Below are positions 19,285-31,137 of a stretch of DNA of 64,000 nucleotides, piece by piece; position 1 is the first letter of the stretch; each line of letters starts with the position of its first letter. Source of the DNA: Triops longicaudatus (lineage: Eukaryota > Arthropoda > Branchiopoda > Notostraca > Triopsidae). A program made the translations under genes and the position numbers. The notes under the pieces were generated by a model. The model was not told the origin of the DNA, searched no databases, and was given only the letters and a program-made list of their open reading frames with translations. The stretch spans positions 186,001-250,000 of the forward strand of contig JAGQDJ010000034.1 of NCBI GenBank assembly GCA_022885665.1, given 5' to 3'.

Positions 19285-22200
19285 TTAATGGTAACCATTA
19301 AAGGCAGCTTTTTGCTGCCCATTACTGGCGCGAAGCTCGTTTGCACAACTCGGGCAGGAATAAATAATGTCTGTTGTCGACTCTTTTAAAAATGTCGGCG
19401 TGGCTACGTTGGGATTCGGCTCCACTCGAATGTTTCGAGCCTTCCGGCCGAGCATACACTGGATTCGATTACAGACAACCACTCGTAAATCACGCTTCTG
19501 GAGCCTAGATCGAAAAACAGTAGCAATGAAAAGTTTATGGAGGAAACAAGTTTGATGGCCTACATCGAAAGTAAGTAAAAAATAATTCCATAAAAATTCA
19601 GTTATTCAAAATTGCGCACTTTCCGTAAACGTAAACATAAATTAACCTTAAGCGGATGTAAATGACAGCCACTTGGGACTTGATTACACCTGCCAAACAG
19701 TGCTCATTCGTAACATGAACGAAACACCGGAGGTCAAAGTTCGTTAGGCAAGAGACTGTGAACTAGATTGGCTCATATTAAGCTTAAACAGCATCTCAGA
19801 ACTTATTGGGTGATCTAATGGTATACAAAACTACTAGGAATTATCACAAGGATCTTACTGCTGATATTGCCATGTTATAGCACCAACCGCTTCCCCAACC
19901 CGCGATTGGCCGTTGGGCGAATACAGCGACAACACCAGATCATTACCGCCTTGCAAATGAATTACCAATAACGAATCTTCCCCAGGACTGATACTCAAAC
20001 CCGTGACCTGCGAAGGGAACGTTAGCATTAGTATTCTAGGCGTCACTCGTGTAGAAGAATCTTACGTTAGTCAAGGGCTTCTTTCCTTTCATCTGCTTGT
20101 AGTTCCTGGTATCCATTTTATAGATGGCTTGATCGGTAATCAATACGGCGCGATCGGCCGTTTTCAAATGCTTATTGACTTTTCGTATACCACATGAGAA
20201 TAACACCTAACAAAGCAGTGATACATGCACTTTTGTCATAAAAAACACAATAAATACCTTCTGGAATCGGTCGCGGTTCTGTAAATTGGCAACCGAAGAA
20301 TGGAAAACTGCCGTATTGGCGTTATCGGAATGTAGAGACAAGTAATTGCCTTCCCATTTTCTACCTAATCCATACTGAGGCCTTTGGCCACTTAAAACAT
20401 TGTACGCGGCGATCTACGTAAGAAAAATAGCAGCGAAATAGTTAAATCTATTCATTTTTTCATATTTTTTTTTCGCTTTGTTAAGTACTTTCAGCCTCAT
20501 TTGCGGCCAGTCCGTTTCTGGAATAGCTCTCATAACCATCCACGCCCTCCAACGTTGGAATGCAGCTTTGAACAATCGTATCTGAAAATAATAACATTAT
20601 TACTTTTATATGTGTGAAGAGACAAATCTTACAATCGGATTAATGCAGACAGGAGGGCGGGGCCAGGGTAAACTCTTGCCATAGTCCCGTAACTGGGCAG
20701 CATTTCTGTAAATCACAAAGTTCTCATTAGTTAAAAAGTAAAAGTCACAAAGCGTTTCAAGTCACAATAAGCTTAAAGGCTTCTTATATAGAATGAAACT
20801 TACTTGAAGTTATTGAGCGTCAACTTGAGATACGACCTCAGTTTATGACGCTTGAAGGCAGTCCAGATTTTCCTGGCAGCGAGAATACGACGATACTGTT
20901 TCCGGCAAATGGCTCCTCTCCACAGTTTTTGTAAGAAGATGACAATGCCTGGAATGAGCTTCTCTCTCGCCTGCGAAAGCCATTTGGCAACGATTACCCA
21001 AAGTGGAACAAAAATCGTTTGCTTTTAGGACATACATAAAAAAAGAAAACGAACCTGCTCTAAGGAAAACAGGGTCTGTGGGGTACGAATAAATATCTTG
21101 GTTTTGCCGTACACGACGTCGTGACTGAAGCCTTGTTCATCAATCAAAATTTTCACGCCATCCCGCGCAGAACCTCCGTGGAAATTTGGCCAAGTGTATT
21201 GGGAGATCATTTTATATCTAAATGCCAAAGATGTATACAGTATGACATAAGTAGAATATTCACAATACTACCTTACATAAAATATCTTAATAACCACGGT
21301 GGTAATATAGCTATAATTATAACAAAATAGCAACTGATTGACAACGAGCGAAAACCTGAGTCACTTTTAAGCGACTCGGTGTAAAAATGCACGAAGAAAA
21401 CCTACGACATGAATTTTCAAAGCATTACTATGACAATAGTAATGCTTAATTATCATGAAGCGTCAACAAGACATGCTTGCACCACTATCAACAAGAAAAA
21501 ATGTCACACGCGTTATAATGTGACTAAATAACTTAAAAAAAGTGTTTAAATAATAACAGACATAATAAGAATAATCCGGACAATTAATATATTTGCCCAA
21601 CCCTGTGTGAAACCACAGAAGTGCTTTTTCAAGGTCTGCGAAAAGCTAAGCTCAGGCTGACAATAAAGAATAAGAGATTGACGTTAAACGAATCAATGAA
21701 TAAAATAAAAACGTCACTTTTTAAAGACAAAAATTGACTCGCAAGAGGTCTAAAATCCAAATAATTAACCAACTAAATTTGCAGGAGTAAAGTGTAAAAA
21801 TATTATCAATTGTTTTGAGTTTTAAAAACTACCTTCTTAGGAGTCGTTCGTAGGTTTGACGGTAGGCGAACCCTGCTCGCCTTACTCGGACGTTTTCAAT
21901 TAATCCTAAATAATTGACTTGGTGGTGGACTCGCTCTTCATCGAAGAGCACCGGTGACTTTTGCTCGTTGGGTTTGAGACAGCGGACATAGAACGGCTCT
22001 TTGCTTGTCAAATTTTTTACCAAAGCTACCATAGAGTTCTTGAATAAGGTTCCGGCTGTCAACGGACGTTTCGTTGTCTATGAATGTAAAAACGCCGTCA
22101 AAGTTTTCGGTGAGTGTTAAACAAAGTTTCCCTGCTGAGGGGCTAAGTATGTAGTTTTCTTACTTTGTGAATGTCTTGAGCACCTTCGGGCCACATGCTT

Positions 22201-25200
22201 CTTATAGTCTCGTCGCTGGAGCTGTACAACAACCTTTTAAAGTCTTGGAAGAGTGTGTCTTTGTTCTTTTCCATAAAACCGCGAATGTCATAAACCACGT
22301 CGCCCGCATAATGCCTGCACGAAATTTACGATTAGGAGAACCGAGTTTCTATTTTCATTACAAGAGGCCCAAGCGGCAATAAAACAAGCCTGGGGACTTA
22401 TTTGTCTTCCTTCCGTCGCTCTGTCTCGAAGTGTTTACTTAAGCCAGAAATCTTACTTGATGCGGAAAGCTTCGCCTTGTTTTAAAGCTTTATCCATCGG
22501 ACTTAATTTCCTGCTGGTATAGTGCTGGTGATTTGCAAGTTTCTGGTTCATGGCTTCCAACAGCATCTAAGCATTCCCACAACGTGAAAATGAAAACTGT
22601 TTGGATCTGAAAGTGGCAAAGACTTCAGTCACCCAAACTTACTTCATCCGTAACTTTGCCCACGTTCAGACAAGCTTCATCCATAATCGCCAATATACCT
22701 TTATGCGGTTGTTCAACCAAGTCACAAATGATTTGATTGTTAAAATACTGGATATTTTCCCATTTAATGCCCTCTCGGTTATATTCCTCCTGTTCTTGCT
22801 TTAAAACCAACTCTATAGGAAAAAAAAAGTGCGGAATTAAGAGCGTGATACTTAACGATCCGGCAAGTTTCACCAATGAACAGCTGTTGAAGCTTTTCGT
22901 TGCAATAGTTGATACAAAACTGTTCGAAACTGTTGAGGTCGAAGATTTCGAAACCATAGATATCTAACACGCCAATGACATTATTGACTAAATGCTTGCC
23001 GTATTGTTGATTTGGCTTGACTTGAATGGCTTTGTTGACTCGCTCAACTATCCATGTAAACATACGGTCATAAATTGCCTGTGAATAAAAATCTGTTGGT
23101 AAAAACCTATAAAATCAGTAGCAAAATAGACCAAAGTAAAAAGGTCAACTATTACATTTAACTTGCTTAGACTCAACTCACTTTAGCGAAAGCATCCCGA
23201 CCATGCGCAGCTTCCACGGCCGTATGTTCCTTCTCCATAACTTCCCCTTTGGCAGCTATCACACGATGACTTAAAGCCTTTTCTAAATTATCTTTTGACA
23301 CCGACAACAGCTGAGCCACGGTGTCTAAAACGGTTCGGTCCGTAACTTTAGCTTTATCACCTTCTGTTTTGAAATGAATTTGTCCCTATTAATCAAAGCC
23401 GTTAGTAAACTAAAATTTTTCAATTTTAGCTCATTATGTGAACAAAAAAATCTATAAGTTTACCAAATGCAAGACTGCAGCTAAAGTCTTCCAGATGCTG
23501 TCAACTGCCGCCGCTTCAAAGCCTAAAGTTCGGAACGCTGCCAAAACGTTCTTATAATCACCTCTATCGCTAATGGAGTCAACTTTGGGAACACCGCCTT
23601 GATTGGAATAATGGTATGCACTCGGGTCCCTTTTCAGCTTCAATTTGATTAACTCGCCATCAGTAGCCCCGAACAGTAACTAAAAAGAAGTGACAATGTT
23701 ACTACATTTTAAAACGTTAAGTCACATTAAAATTAGCATGACATTCGCCTTAGCTAGACGTAAAAATTGAAACAAACGCAGAAATAGATAAAAGCAAAAT
23801 AGCAATAAATAAAAATAGGCAAAAGATAAGAAGAATTGCGTAAGACTAGACCGGCTTTAAATTAAGGCAAAAGATAAACACACAAGTAAATAATAATGCA
23901 CATTACGGAAAGTGAAAGTTGACTTCAAGGGTGAGAAAAATTACATAAGTTTCCTCTTAAAGCTTTAGAAAGGTATTGATTTTACTTGGTAAAACGCGTG
24001 GAAATTGCGTTCCCCAGGCTGCTGGATAACCACACGGGACTTCTCCAATAAATAGTTAGTAATCTGACCGCCTACGGGATCGCCCTTAAAGTCGAAATGG
24101 ATATCCATGTATTTCCCAAACCGGGACGAATTATCGTTTCGATTGGTCTTGGCGTTACCAAAAGCTTCCAGAATGGCATTCGACTGCAGCAAAATGTTCT
24201 TCACTCTGTAATGAAAAAAACGAGACCCTCATAAGCCATAAAAAGGAAAACAGAGACATAACACCTTTACCTCTCAATTTCTTGTTGTCCGCTCAAGTTC
24301 GTCACAGCAGCGAGGTATCGCATTATAATTTTCGACGCTTCGGTTTTCCCACTTCCCGACTCGCCGCTAATAACGATACACGTATCCTTTCCGGCCCGTT
24401 TCATCGTTTTGTACGCCGCGTCTCCAATGGCGAAAACGTGCGGCGGGCGCTCGAAAATTTCGCGTCCTTTATACTGACTCACATATTCCGGACCGTAAAT
24501 GTTTAACGTGCGATAAGGATTGACGGAAACGCAAACTTCGCCAATGTATGTGTAAAATTTCCCGCCATTGAACCTACATCCCAAAACAAAAATAAATAAA
24601 TACGTACATTTTCAATGAGAGGGTGAGGATACATAACGAATAAAATAGTTTGAATAAAAAATAACAAAAGTAAGTACAATAAAAAATAAACAAAATAAAA
24701 TAAAACACGAAACAAAAATGCACCAATTTAAAATCTCAAAGTTTGTGCATAGCTTCGCAACTATGACAGTAATAAGTTGAGAAGGCGTGTCTGATGTACT
24801 AGCCTTCCCAGCCTCGGAATACCCGAAACGCCAGAAACAGGTGTAGAATGGAAACAACAATGCCAGAGACCTATTATTCTCATCCACGCATTGTTTTTCC
24901 TCAGTTTATTTCATATGTTCTTCGTTACTTCGCAGTATAGTATAAAACAAGGACAGCATATTGTATTGTATGTAACCCTCATCTTCCTTTTCTTCCCTCC
25001 CCCGCGCACATCCTCTTCCACACACGTTGTCTGTCCTTCGGAGCATGGAACATTTCTTACTCGTTATCAGAAGAATACGAAATGAGGACATTAAGAAGAG
25101 TCGCGTCAAAGTCCACGCAACATTCTCTAGCAGGGGTTTCGTGCAGTACATGCAAGCCGCAAGCCACACAACCAACACCGGTTCATGAGTTTTTCACGTC

Positions 25201-26907
25201 GAGAAAGCTTTATTTCCTTTCTCGGGTGTCTGAAATTGCTCTCATCTCAGCCCTGTGGGGGCTGCCTCAACATTGCCATAGGAACGAGCCACGCAAGGCT
25301 GCCTGGTCTTAAAAATCATTGGGAAATACAGACTCAGGCCAAGTCATTTAAAAGTAGAATTTTTCGTCTGGCACCGGTTTTCTCCCACTGCTTAAGGAAA
25401 CCTCATTAATTCTTGGCTTTTCAATGCACTCGACGGGTGATAAGGCGCGGATGAGATGCGGACAGTTAGAACTGTGCACATTTGCCCATTTGCAAAGGTC
25501 AAATGCTTTAAGATCGGGTACATTGTCAACGAGACAAAATTTCGTGCCCCCTCAAAAAACGCACCGAGATTAATTAACCAACTTTTTATGCAGTCGCATA
25601 TTTGCACAAGGTGGTGGGATAGCTTCCATAATCAACAGCATACACACGTCATTAACTCCTAATCCAACCTCACATCCTCTTATATCTCTCTTATCCTATA
25701 CGACCTGCTCTTCATCTTCGCTTTATCATACTTTTCTCTGCCTGAAAATTTCTTATTTAATCCAATACACTCCCTAACTTTCCATACAATAAAAAATCAA
25801 ACCTTCCTTATCCAATAAAAGGCTTGTACTCCTTGTTTTAATGATTTCCTCATTCCTGTATAAACAAATCAATCCAGTCTGTCATCAGATCTTATAAACT
25901 TCTCTTATTCGATACACCTTCTCACGCACGGGAAAGTCAGTTTAAAAATATGCCCATAGTTCTGTGCAAATCTTTGTGATTGGCAGCATGTTTTCTGACG
26001 CCTCTCTTATCTGATGCATCTTATCTTTTAAACTCTCCAAAAAGCTTCGAGGTTCTGACTAGCTTTTATGTACAAGGAAACTTCTTTAGACCGACAGTCT
26101 GGATTCTGAAACCACCATTTTCTGCCAAGTCCCAAGCCTTCTTCAGTTTAACTTCTCTCTTATCCGATTACAGCGATATAGAGTCCACAAAAGATTGATA
26201 ATTTTTACGATACAGGAATTCTTGTGGCGTAAGTCCCTCATCTTCTTCAATTAATCCCGTTATCGAAAAGAGATATACTTTTTTCAAATGGACAACCCTT
26301 TTTACCACTGCCTTTCTAAACCGGTAACCATTCTTATCCCATTCTAGACATTCCTTTGCTCAGAATCTGGGTTTCCCTGAGCTATAACATTCGACGCAAC
26401 GTTATTTTCATTTATAGTTCCCTAAGCCTATGCTTCATGACCTCACCGCTTATCCGTTACGATATTTTCGCCCTGCAAAATTGATTCCTTCTCATGTTCG
26501 ATAGTTGGTAGTGTCTCCGTTATCGCGTATGTGTCGTTGTCATTGAGGTGTATTGCTTTAGAGACGTTTTGCTATGTACTATATTTTCAAGGATAAGTTG
26601 TGGCTGGTTCACAGTGCGAAGCATTCTTTGAGGGAAAGGAGGGAACGCCCATCTCTCCCACATTGCAAAGGCAGCAAAGCGGGGGAGGCTTTGGTGGCAG
26701 ACAATAAACTATTTTTAGTGGTGCGTCAAAAAGACAAGTTACTTTTTTTTGTATATACAGTAAAATATACAAACAGATGCCAGAACACCAATGTAAAAAA
26801 GGGGGGATGGTCACTTACCGAGCTTTCAGGTTATGGATAAATTTTTCTGGAGTGATCTCATCCAAAAGTACAAAGTCGCCAATCCCGACGTCGTCGTGGT
26901 GAGCCAT
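19285..26907 (-). CDS. Myo31DF: Unconventional myosin-Id (Myo1D/Myo31DF type), 1024 aa
   Basis: Eighteen in-phase coding exons (minus), 3075 nt: 26907-26819, 24573-24271, 24205-23986, 23679-23464, 23385-23182, 23078-22874, 22812-22643, 22566-22457, 22314-22164, 22077-21833, 21217-21055, 20970-20804, 20705-20633, 20581-20489, 20413-20258, 20206-20066, 20007-19859 and 19504-19285. Motor, residues about 8-690: P-loop GESGSGKT at 100-107, switch I NRNDNSSRFGKY near 152-163, switch II LDIYGFE at 382-388. Two IQ motifs lie near 700-745 (IVIFLQKLWRGAICRKQYRR). The TH1 membrane-binding tail follows, with VLFSCGIRKVNKHLK and RDLRVVVCNRIQC in the last exon. N-terminal GDFVLLDEITPEKF and the TH1 sequence fit Myo1D rather than Myo1C. 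It is an actin motor at the cell cortex; fly Myo31DF sets left-right chirality. Human MYO1D is 1006 aa. The exon-17 donor overlaps an in-frame TAA. Confidence 0.97.
21218..21832 (-). other. Myosin-Id intron 10
   Basis: A 615-bp AT-rich intron within the C-terminal motor region. I see no exon or repeat of note. Confidence 0.7.
24574..26818 (-). other. Myosin-Id intron 1 with GATA-motif cluster
   Basis: This 2.2-kb first coding intron is far longer than the others in the gene. Its 5' half (about 25690-26600) is pyrimidine-rich on the plus strand and carries recurrent CTTATC (GATAAG on the coding strand). That makes it a candidate for an intronic regulatory region. No alternative exon was recognised. 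Confidence 0.6.
25690..26454 (-). promoter_or_regulatory. Cluster of seven same-strand GATAAG motifs
   Basis: CTTATC (GATAAG on the minus strand) occurs at 25690, 25807, 26006, 26020, 26159, 26333 and 26449; an eighth site, on the plus strand, is at 26592. By chance about 0.2 would be expected per strand in this length. Several copies extend to a TCTCTTATCCGATAC-like core, so a decayed repeat is an alternative to a GATA-factor enhancer. Confidence 0.4.
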
Positions 26908-29323
26908 GGTCAGGTTCGTCCGTATAAAGGGAAATCAAGTATGGTACTTGAGAACGAAAATTCAACCACAAATGTGTTACGATAAGCTAAAGGCACATTT
27001 CTACCAGATTTTCTTGTCTGAGGTTTAGAGTTGCCGGCAAGGCACGCTATCGTGCGAATAATCCAACACAGATACGGACCAGTTAGTCACCACTTATTCT
27101 TTTTCACCGAATGCACGCCTGCACACTGTGCATTGTGAGGACACCTGGAAGAGGAGATGGGAAAGAGAGAAATCTCATCACGTGTGTTCACGTTAACGTC
27201 CAATACCTTGATATGGGAACGTGAGAGCCAAGAGCGCGTTTTATTTTAAGTCCCTTGAGATAACCGTCGGTTTCGATAGTTGAAACTCCCTTAGAAGGCA
27301 ATATTAAATAACTGGGGCACAAGACTAACGTAATTCGGAAAAGACTTGGACACAATGCGTAACCCGTCCGGAAGGATATGATGTACGTGCACCACTTAGG
27401 ACAGTCGATACGAAACACAACACAAGGATATTTGTTTCGAAAACCCACCCAGAACGGACGCAAAACACTAACCGACAAACACATGAGCCGTTGTTCAAAC
27501 GAAAACGGCACCTAGCAAGCAACTAAACAAGTATTCAAACCGGAATGTGGTCCAACCCAACCTACTTCAGGACCTCAGGGGACGCAAGGGCTCGTTTTAC
27601 GTCAGGATAGCGTTCAAACGCTCTTTCATGGTCGTTCGCTATAACTAGAGTTTTTCGCAGAATAGGATTTTCGTAATATAAAAATAAATCTCAGAGTCCG
27701 GCTGAACGTTTCGATCCGTATCTCATGGAGCCATTGAAACTAAACATACAGCAGTAAAATATATGAGGTCTACAAAATAGAAAACGGTCTTTCTTACTCG
27801 TTTCTTCTTTACGAGACGATGTAAACGTAGTGCACATTTCTTTGATCTCAAAGTCAGTATAGAGGGAAATGTAACTGGCAAAGATTCTAGGGCTCATTTC
27901 CAGAGAGGACGTTAAAGGGTTGTTTTGAGTCTTAGCCCTCGTTTGCTGTCTCGTTATACCAACCAATGCACTAGTTTATGAAACTGGAAGCGACCACTTT
28001 TACTGTTGAAAGTGTCATCACCGTAAAGCAAACACTCAAGCAAAACTTTCGTTTGCGGAACTCAATGAAGCTACTAGCGAAATTGTAGCGGTTTTAAGAT
28101 TTCTGCGTTTCAATATTCGCTTTAGCGCAATGCAAATCAAGATGGCAATTTCTTTTTTTAAGACCTAATGCATTTAACATCTAACTTTAAAAAGGCGTAA
28201 GGAATTAGAGAGGAACGGAGTTTTGTAGTTAAACAAAGAGTTTTCGACCGTTTTGGTGGAAATCGGGACACTACGCGCACGTTCTGAAAAAGAATGGGAT
28301 TTTTCAGATCGCGTTATTTTAAATTCGCGTAAACCGCGGTTCTCCTTAACGTGACGTTTTTATTACTCCGCCCATATCCTTCAAGGCAAAACAACAATGG
28401 AATAATACGACTTTTCAGAACGTATTTATAGACTCGCACGCTCGTAAACCATTCTTTATGTAGAATACTGTACTAACATTCTTATATGCTGCATTCCTTA
28501 GGCTGAATTGGATTATTTTGTGCAATATGATGCAGTGAGGCAGAAAAAGAAGCCCGCTCCTGTTTTGTGTATCATCTGTTGTGAATGTGGCACATGTGAC
28601 GTTTTGGATATAAGGTCTGAAAGTAAATTTCAATTGCAAGTAAGTAAAGATGTCGCAAAACTTGATTTGGGCAAGAGAGAAGGGAAAGAATAATTTTTGT
28701 AGGTGCCATTGCCACGAATCCTTTTTTTCCCAGAACTTAAGAAGCTGACAAAGCCGATGTTAACTCTGTCAGTGGATATTTGGTGAGTTAAAAGCACGCT
28801 GGGTAGCTATTTCACGATCTCAAAATATTTAATAATTGAATTCTCCGCATAAACGTAATGAACACTTAATTCAATTTCGCAGACGCTGATGTGAGCATAG
28901 AACAATTTGCGAGATGGTGCCCAAAACCTACCAGAATTCCACCAAAAATGTTATAAAGGTCGCTGAAAAGTTGTTAAGACCGTTAAAAGATTGCTTGGCG
29001 GTTTCTAGATTTCAAGAATATGCGTCACTGTAATAGTACAGTACCAATTACTGTTATGTATAATTTTGTCCTTTTTGTCTTTACATAAACAAGAAACCAA
29101 TGTTTTGAAACACGAGTATAAGGCATAACGACTAGCTAATTGCAATATACACTCGCGCACACTATCCATATTACAATTTGGGGGTAAAATTTTGACTTGT
29201 TTAAATCTTCTTTCTTTCATCATGTAGTCATTTCAGAACACACACACGCACGTCTTCCTTCACTGTACGGAATGTAAGCTGCACGTAACATGTACAAATA
29301 ACGTACGCCTCTTCGGATGAGCA
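26908..29323. other. Intergenic: myosin-Id 5' flank and Dpr-like 3' flank
   Basis: Two minus-strand genes follow each other with 2.4 kb between them. The left part should hold the myosin promoter and 5'UTR, the right part the 3'UTR of the Dpr-like gene. A minus-strand AATAAA at 28359-28364 is a distant poly(A) candidate. Open frames here lack domains. Confidence 0.5.
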
Positions 29324-31137
29324 TCATCTCGGAGTGTACAAGTTAACCAGTACAAGGAAGAGAAGGAAACTCCAGTGACGTGATACACTGCTTGCTCCGT
29401 TTCGGTTTCCCCGTTGCATAGCAGCAGGATGTTCACCTGTATCATAAACGGAGCGAATCAAAATCCAGTTTACACTGTTAAGCCAGTAGCTTAGAAGCGA
29501 AAATCGGGGGTCGGCAAACTAGAACCTTACCGTTTAAAACGTGGACCCATACAGACGCTGGTTCAGCTGCTCCGGGAGCACACGTATAATTGCCTCCGTC
29601 GTGAACTACAGCTTTCGTTAGGAGAAGCTTCGACGTCATCCCGGTGGCCGTCCGCTCCGTTTCCAGAGAAATCCCCCCACGGGGCGAATCCAAGGCGATT
29701 GGGCGTCGGTCGTGGTACCAGTGTGGCGTGCTTGGAGGATTACTTGGACCCCGGACGATGCATGATAAAGATATGGTACTGCCACTACGAACGTACAACT
29801 CCGCCGGTCCAGAGATCGTCGCCACGGCAGCTGGGAATGCACAAAATCACCATACATAAGACCATGTAGAACTTTATACCATTGTCTACACTTCCTCTAG
29901 CATACGAATGACAACAGGATGACCCACCCCCTGAATCCAACGCTTCCCTTTATTAGCTCAACTCCTTTTTGTCTTTCAAGTTGATGGTCTCTGAGATAAA
30001 TGAGGGCGTTTCCGGCCGTTTCATATTGCCGTTTCTCACCCTTTACTTTGCTTCTGCATTTTGTCATTTACTGTATTATTATTTATTAATTATTATGTTT
30101 ATATTTTTTATTATTATTATTATTATTTTTTTTGCATAAAGCTCTTTAGCCCATGTAAGTTTTGCTTAAAAGCGCTCAGTTTCTTCGTACCCGGTACCTC
30201 GCGCCTCCCTTACAGGCGAATTCATGCTCTCGCTTAAAACAAATTTCGGTTGTGTCAAAGTTTCTCCCATTTCGCTCAACTTGTCTGTGATACCTAGTTT
30301 TGCACTATGTTTGAAACGTTCCCCAAACGAGTGATATAAAAAGAGTAGTTTTCAATGGTAAAGCACCGTTTGCTGCACCATTAAGCAGGTTGTTGAATAC
30401 CAACAAGACTTCAGTCAGGAAAACGAGAAATGTTGAAAAACTTTCGGCCAGGGATTTCGACCCCTTAAGAGGTTCAACAGAAAGAAAGTCCCTCTTTGGA
30501 AGACATTTCTCGCGCAAGTTGAGCGTTTAACTTTTTTTTTTTCTGTACGGTTTCTTATGTTATTTTTCACTTGTTTCTCTGTTTGCAGAGCTAGCTGTCA
30601 CGTTCGTCAAAGCTAACCTTTACCTTCGACGTTTAAAAAAACCGGCCAATTCATTTTTGGCTCGGTATTGACATGACAATTGTACAAGCCGGCATCCTTG
30701 GCTTGGACATTGGTAATTTGAAGAGTCCAATCGCCGCTGTCCTCGCTGTCGGTCAAGAGGAAACTTTCTTCTGGAACGCCATCGTGCAGCGCGGAAAATC
30801 TCATGTCACTGGTGTGACTTTGTCCTGCCGAAGCCAAGATGGCCAGATCGGTCTGGCGAATCCAAGACACCTGGAATGAGAACAATTTGGTAACGGATCG
30901 ATGGAGCAAGAAATATAAAAAGCCAAGAATGCCTAGTGGTATATAATCTATAAGCTCTTCTTACTACTCGGTCGCCCAAGTGTTTGACCCTGCATTGAAG
31001 AAGCGCCGTTTGGCCGGCCATGACAGTCACATTGGACGGGTGAATAGGGTCAAAGGAGGGGCTCAATATGTGATGTTGGTGAGGTGTCAAACGAGCCTCA
31101 GTCCTCGGGACGGCGCCATGAAGATTCGCGCAATCTC
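29324..31137 (-). CDS. Dpr-like (defective proboscis extension response) two-Ig cell-surface protein, C-terminal four exons
   Basis: Minus-strand exons 31137-30965, 30870-30624, 29830-29531 and 29436-29324 join in phase for 277 codons and a TGA; the 5' end is missing. Ig1 is split over the first two exons: NVTVMAGQTALLQCRVKHLG, then VSWIRQTDLAILASAGQSHT, GDWTLQITNVQAKDAGLYNC and HVNTEPKMNWPVFLNVE, with both cysteines and the Dpr-type WIR..D and DWTLQI marks. Ig2 is one exon: TISGPAELYVRSGSTISLSC, then HWYHDRRPI and GGNYTCAPGAAEPASVWVHV. The last exon reads GEHPAAMQ and ends in a hydrophobic tail (WSFLLFLVLVNLYTPR) after small residues, like a GPI-anchor signal. Dprs bind DIP receptors to specify synaptic partners. 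The first exon starts in phase 1, so an upstream exon with a signal peptide must exist. Which Dpr paralogue it is cannot be said. Confidence 0.93.
29831..30623 (-). other. Intron of the Dpr-like gene between Ig1 and Ig2
   Basis: A 793-bp intron containing a TTA microsatellite. I see no exon in it. Confidence 0.7.
30108..30125. repeat. (TTA)6 microsatellite
   Basis: Six perfect TTA units inside a longer AT-only stretch (about 30071-30133), within the Dpr-like intron. Confidence 0.8.

Noticed and set aside
19367..19555. Plus-strand ORF of 62 codons
   Set aside because: It is the antisense shadow of the last Myo1D exon, whose minus-strand frame matches the class I myosin tail.
19855..19857. 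TAA as the Myo1D stop codon
   Set aside because: It overlaps a GTAAG donor. Splicing to 19504 restores the frame and adds the conserved end of TH1; the TAA is kept only as a possible isoform stop.
29260..29445. 61-codon minus-strand ORF starting MIQVNILLLCNG
   Set aside because: It is a different frame over the last Dpr-like exon. The phase-compatible frame GEHPAAMQ fits the family.
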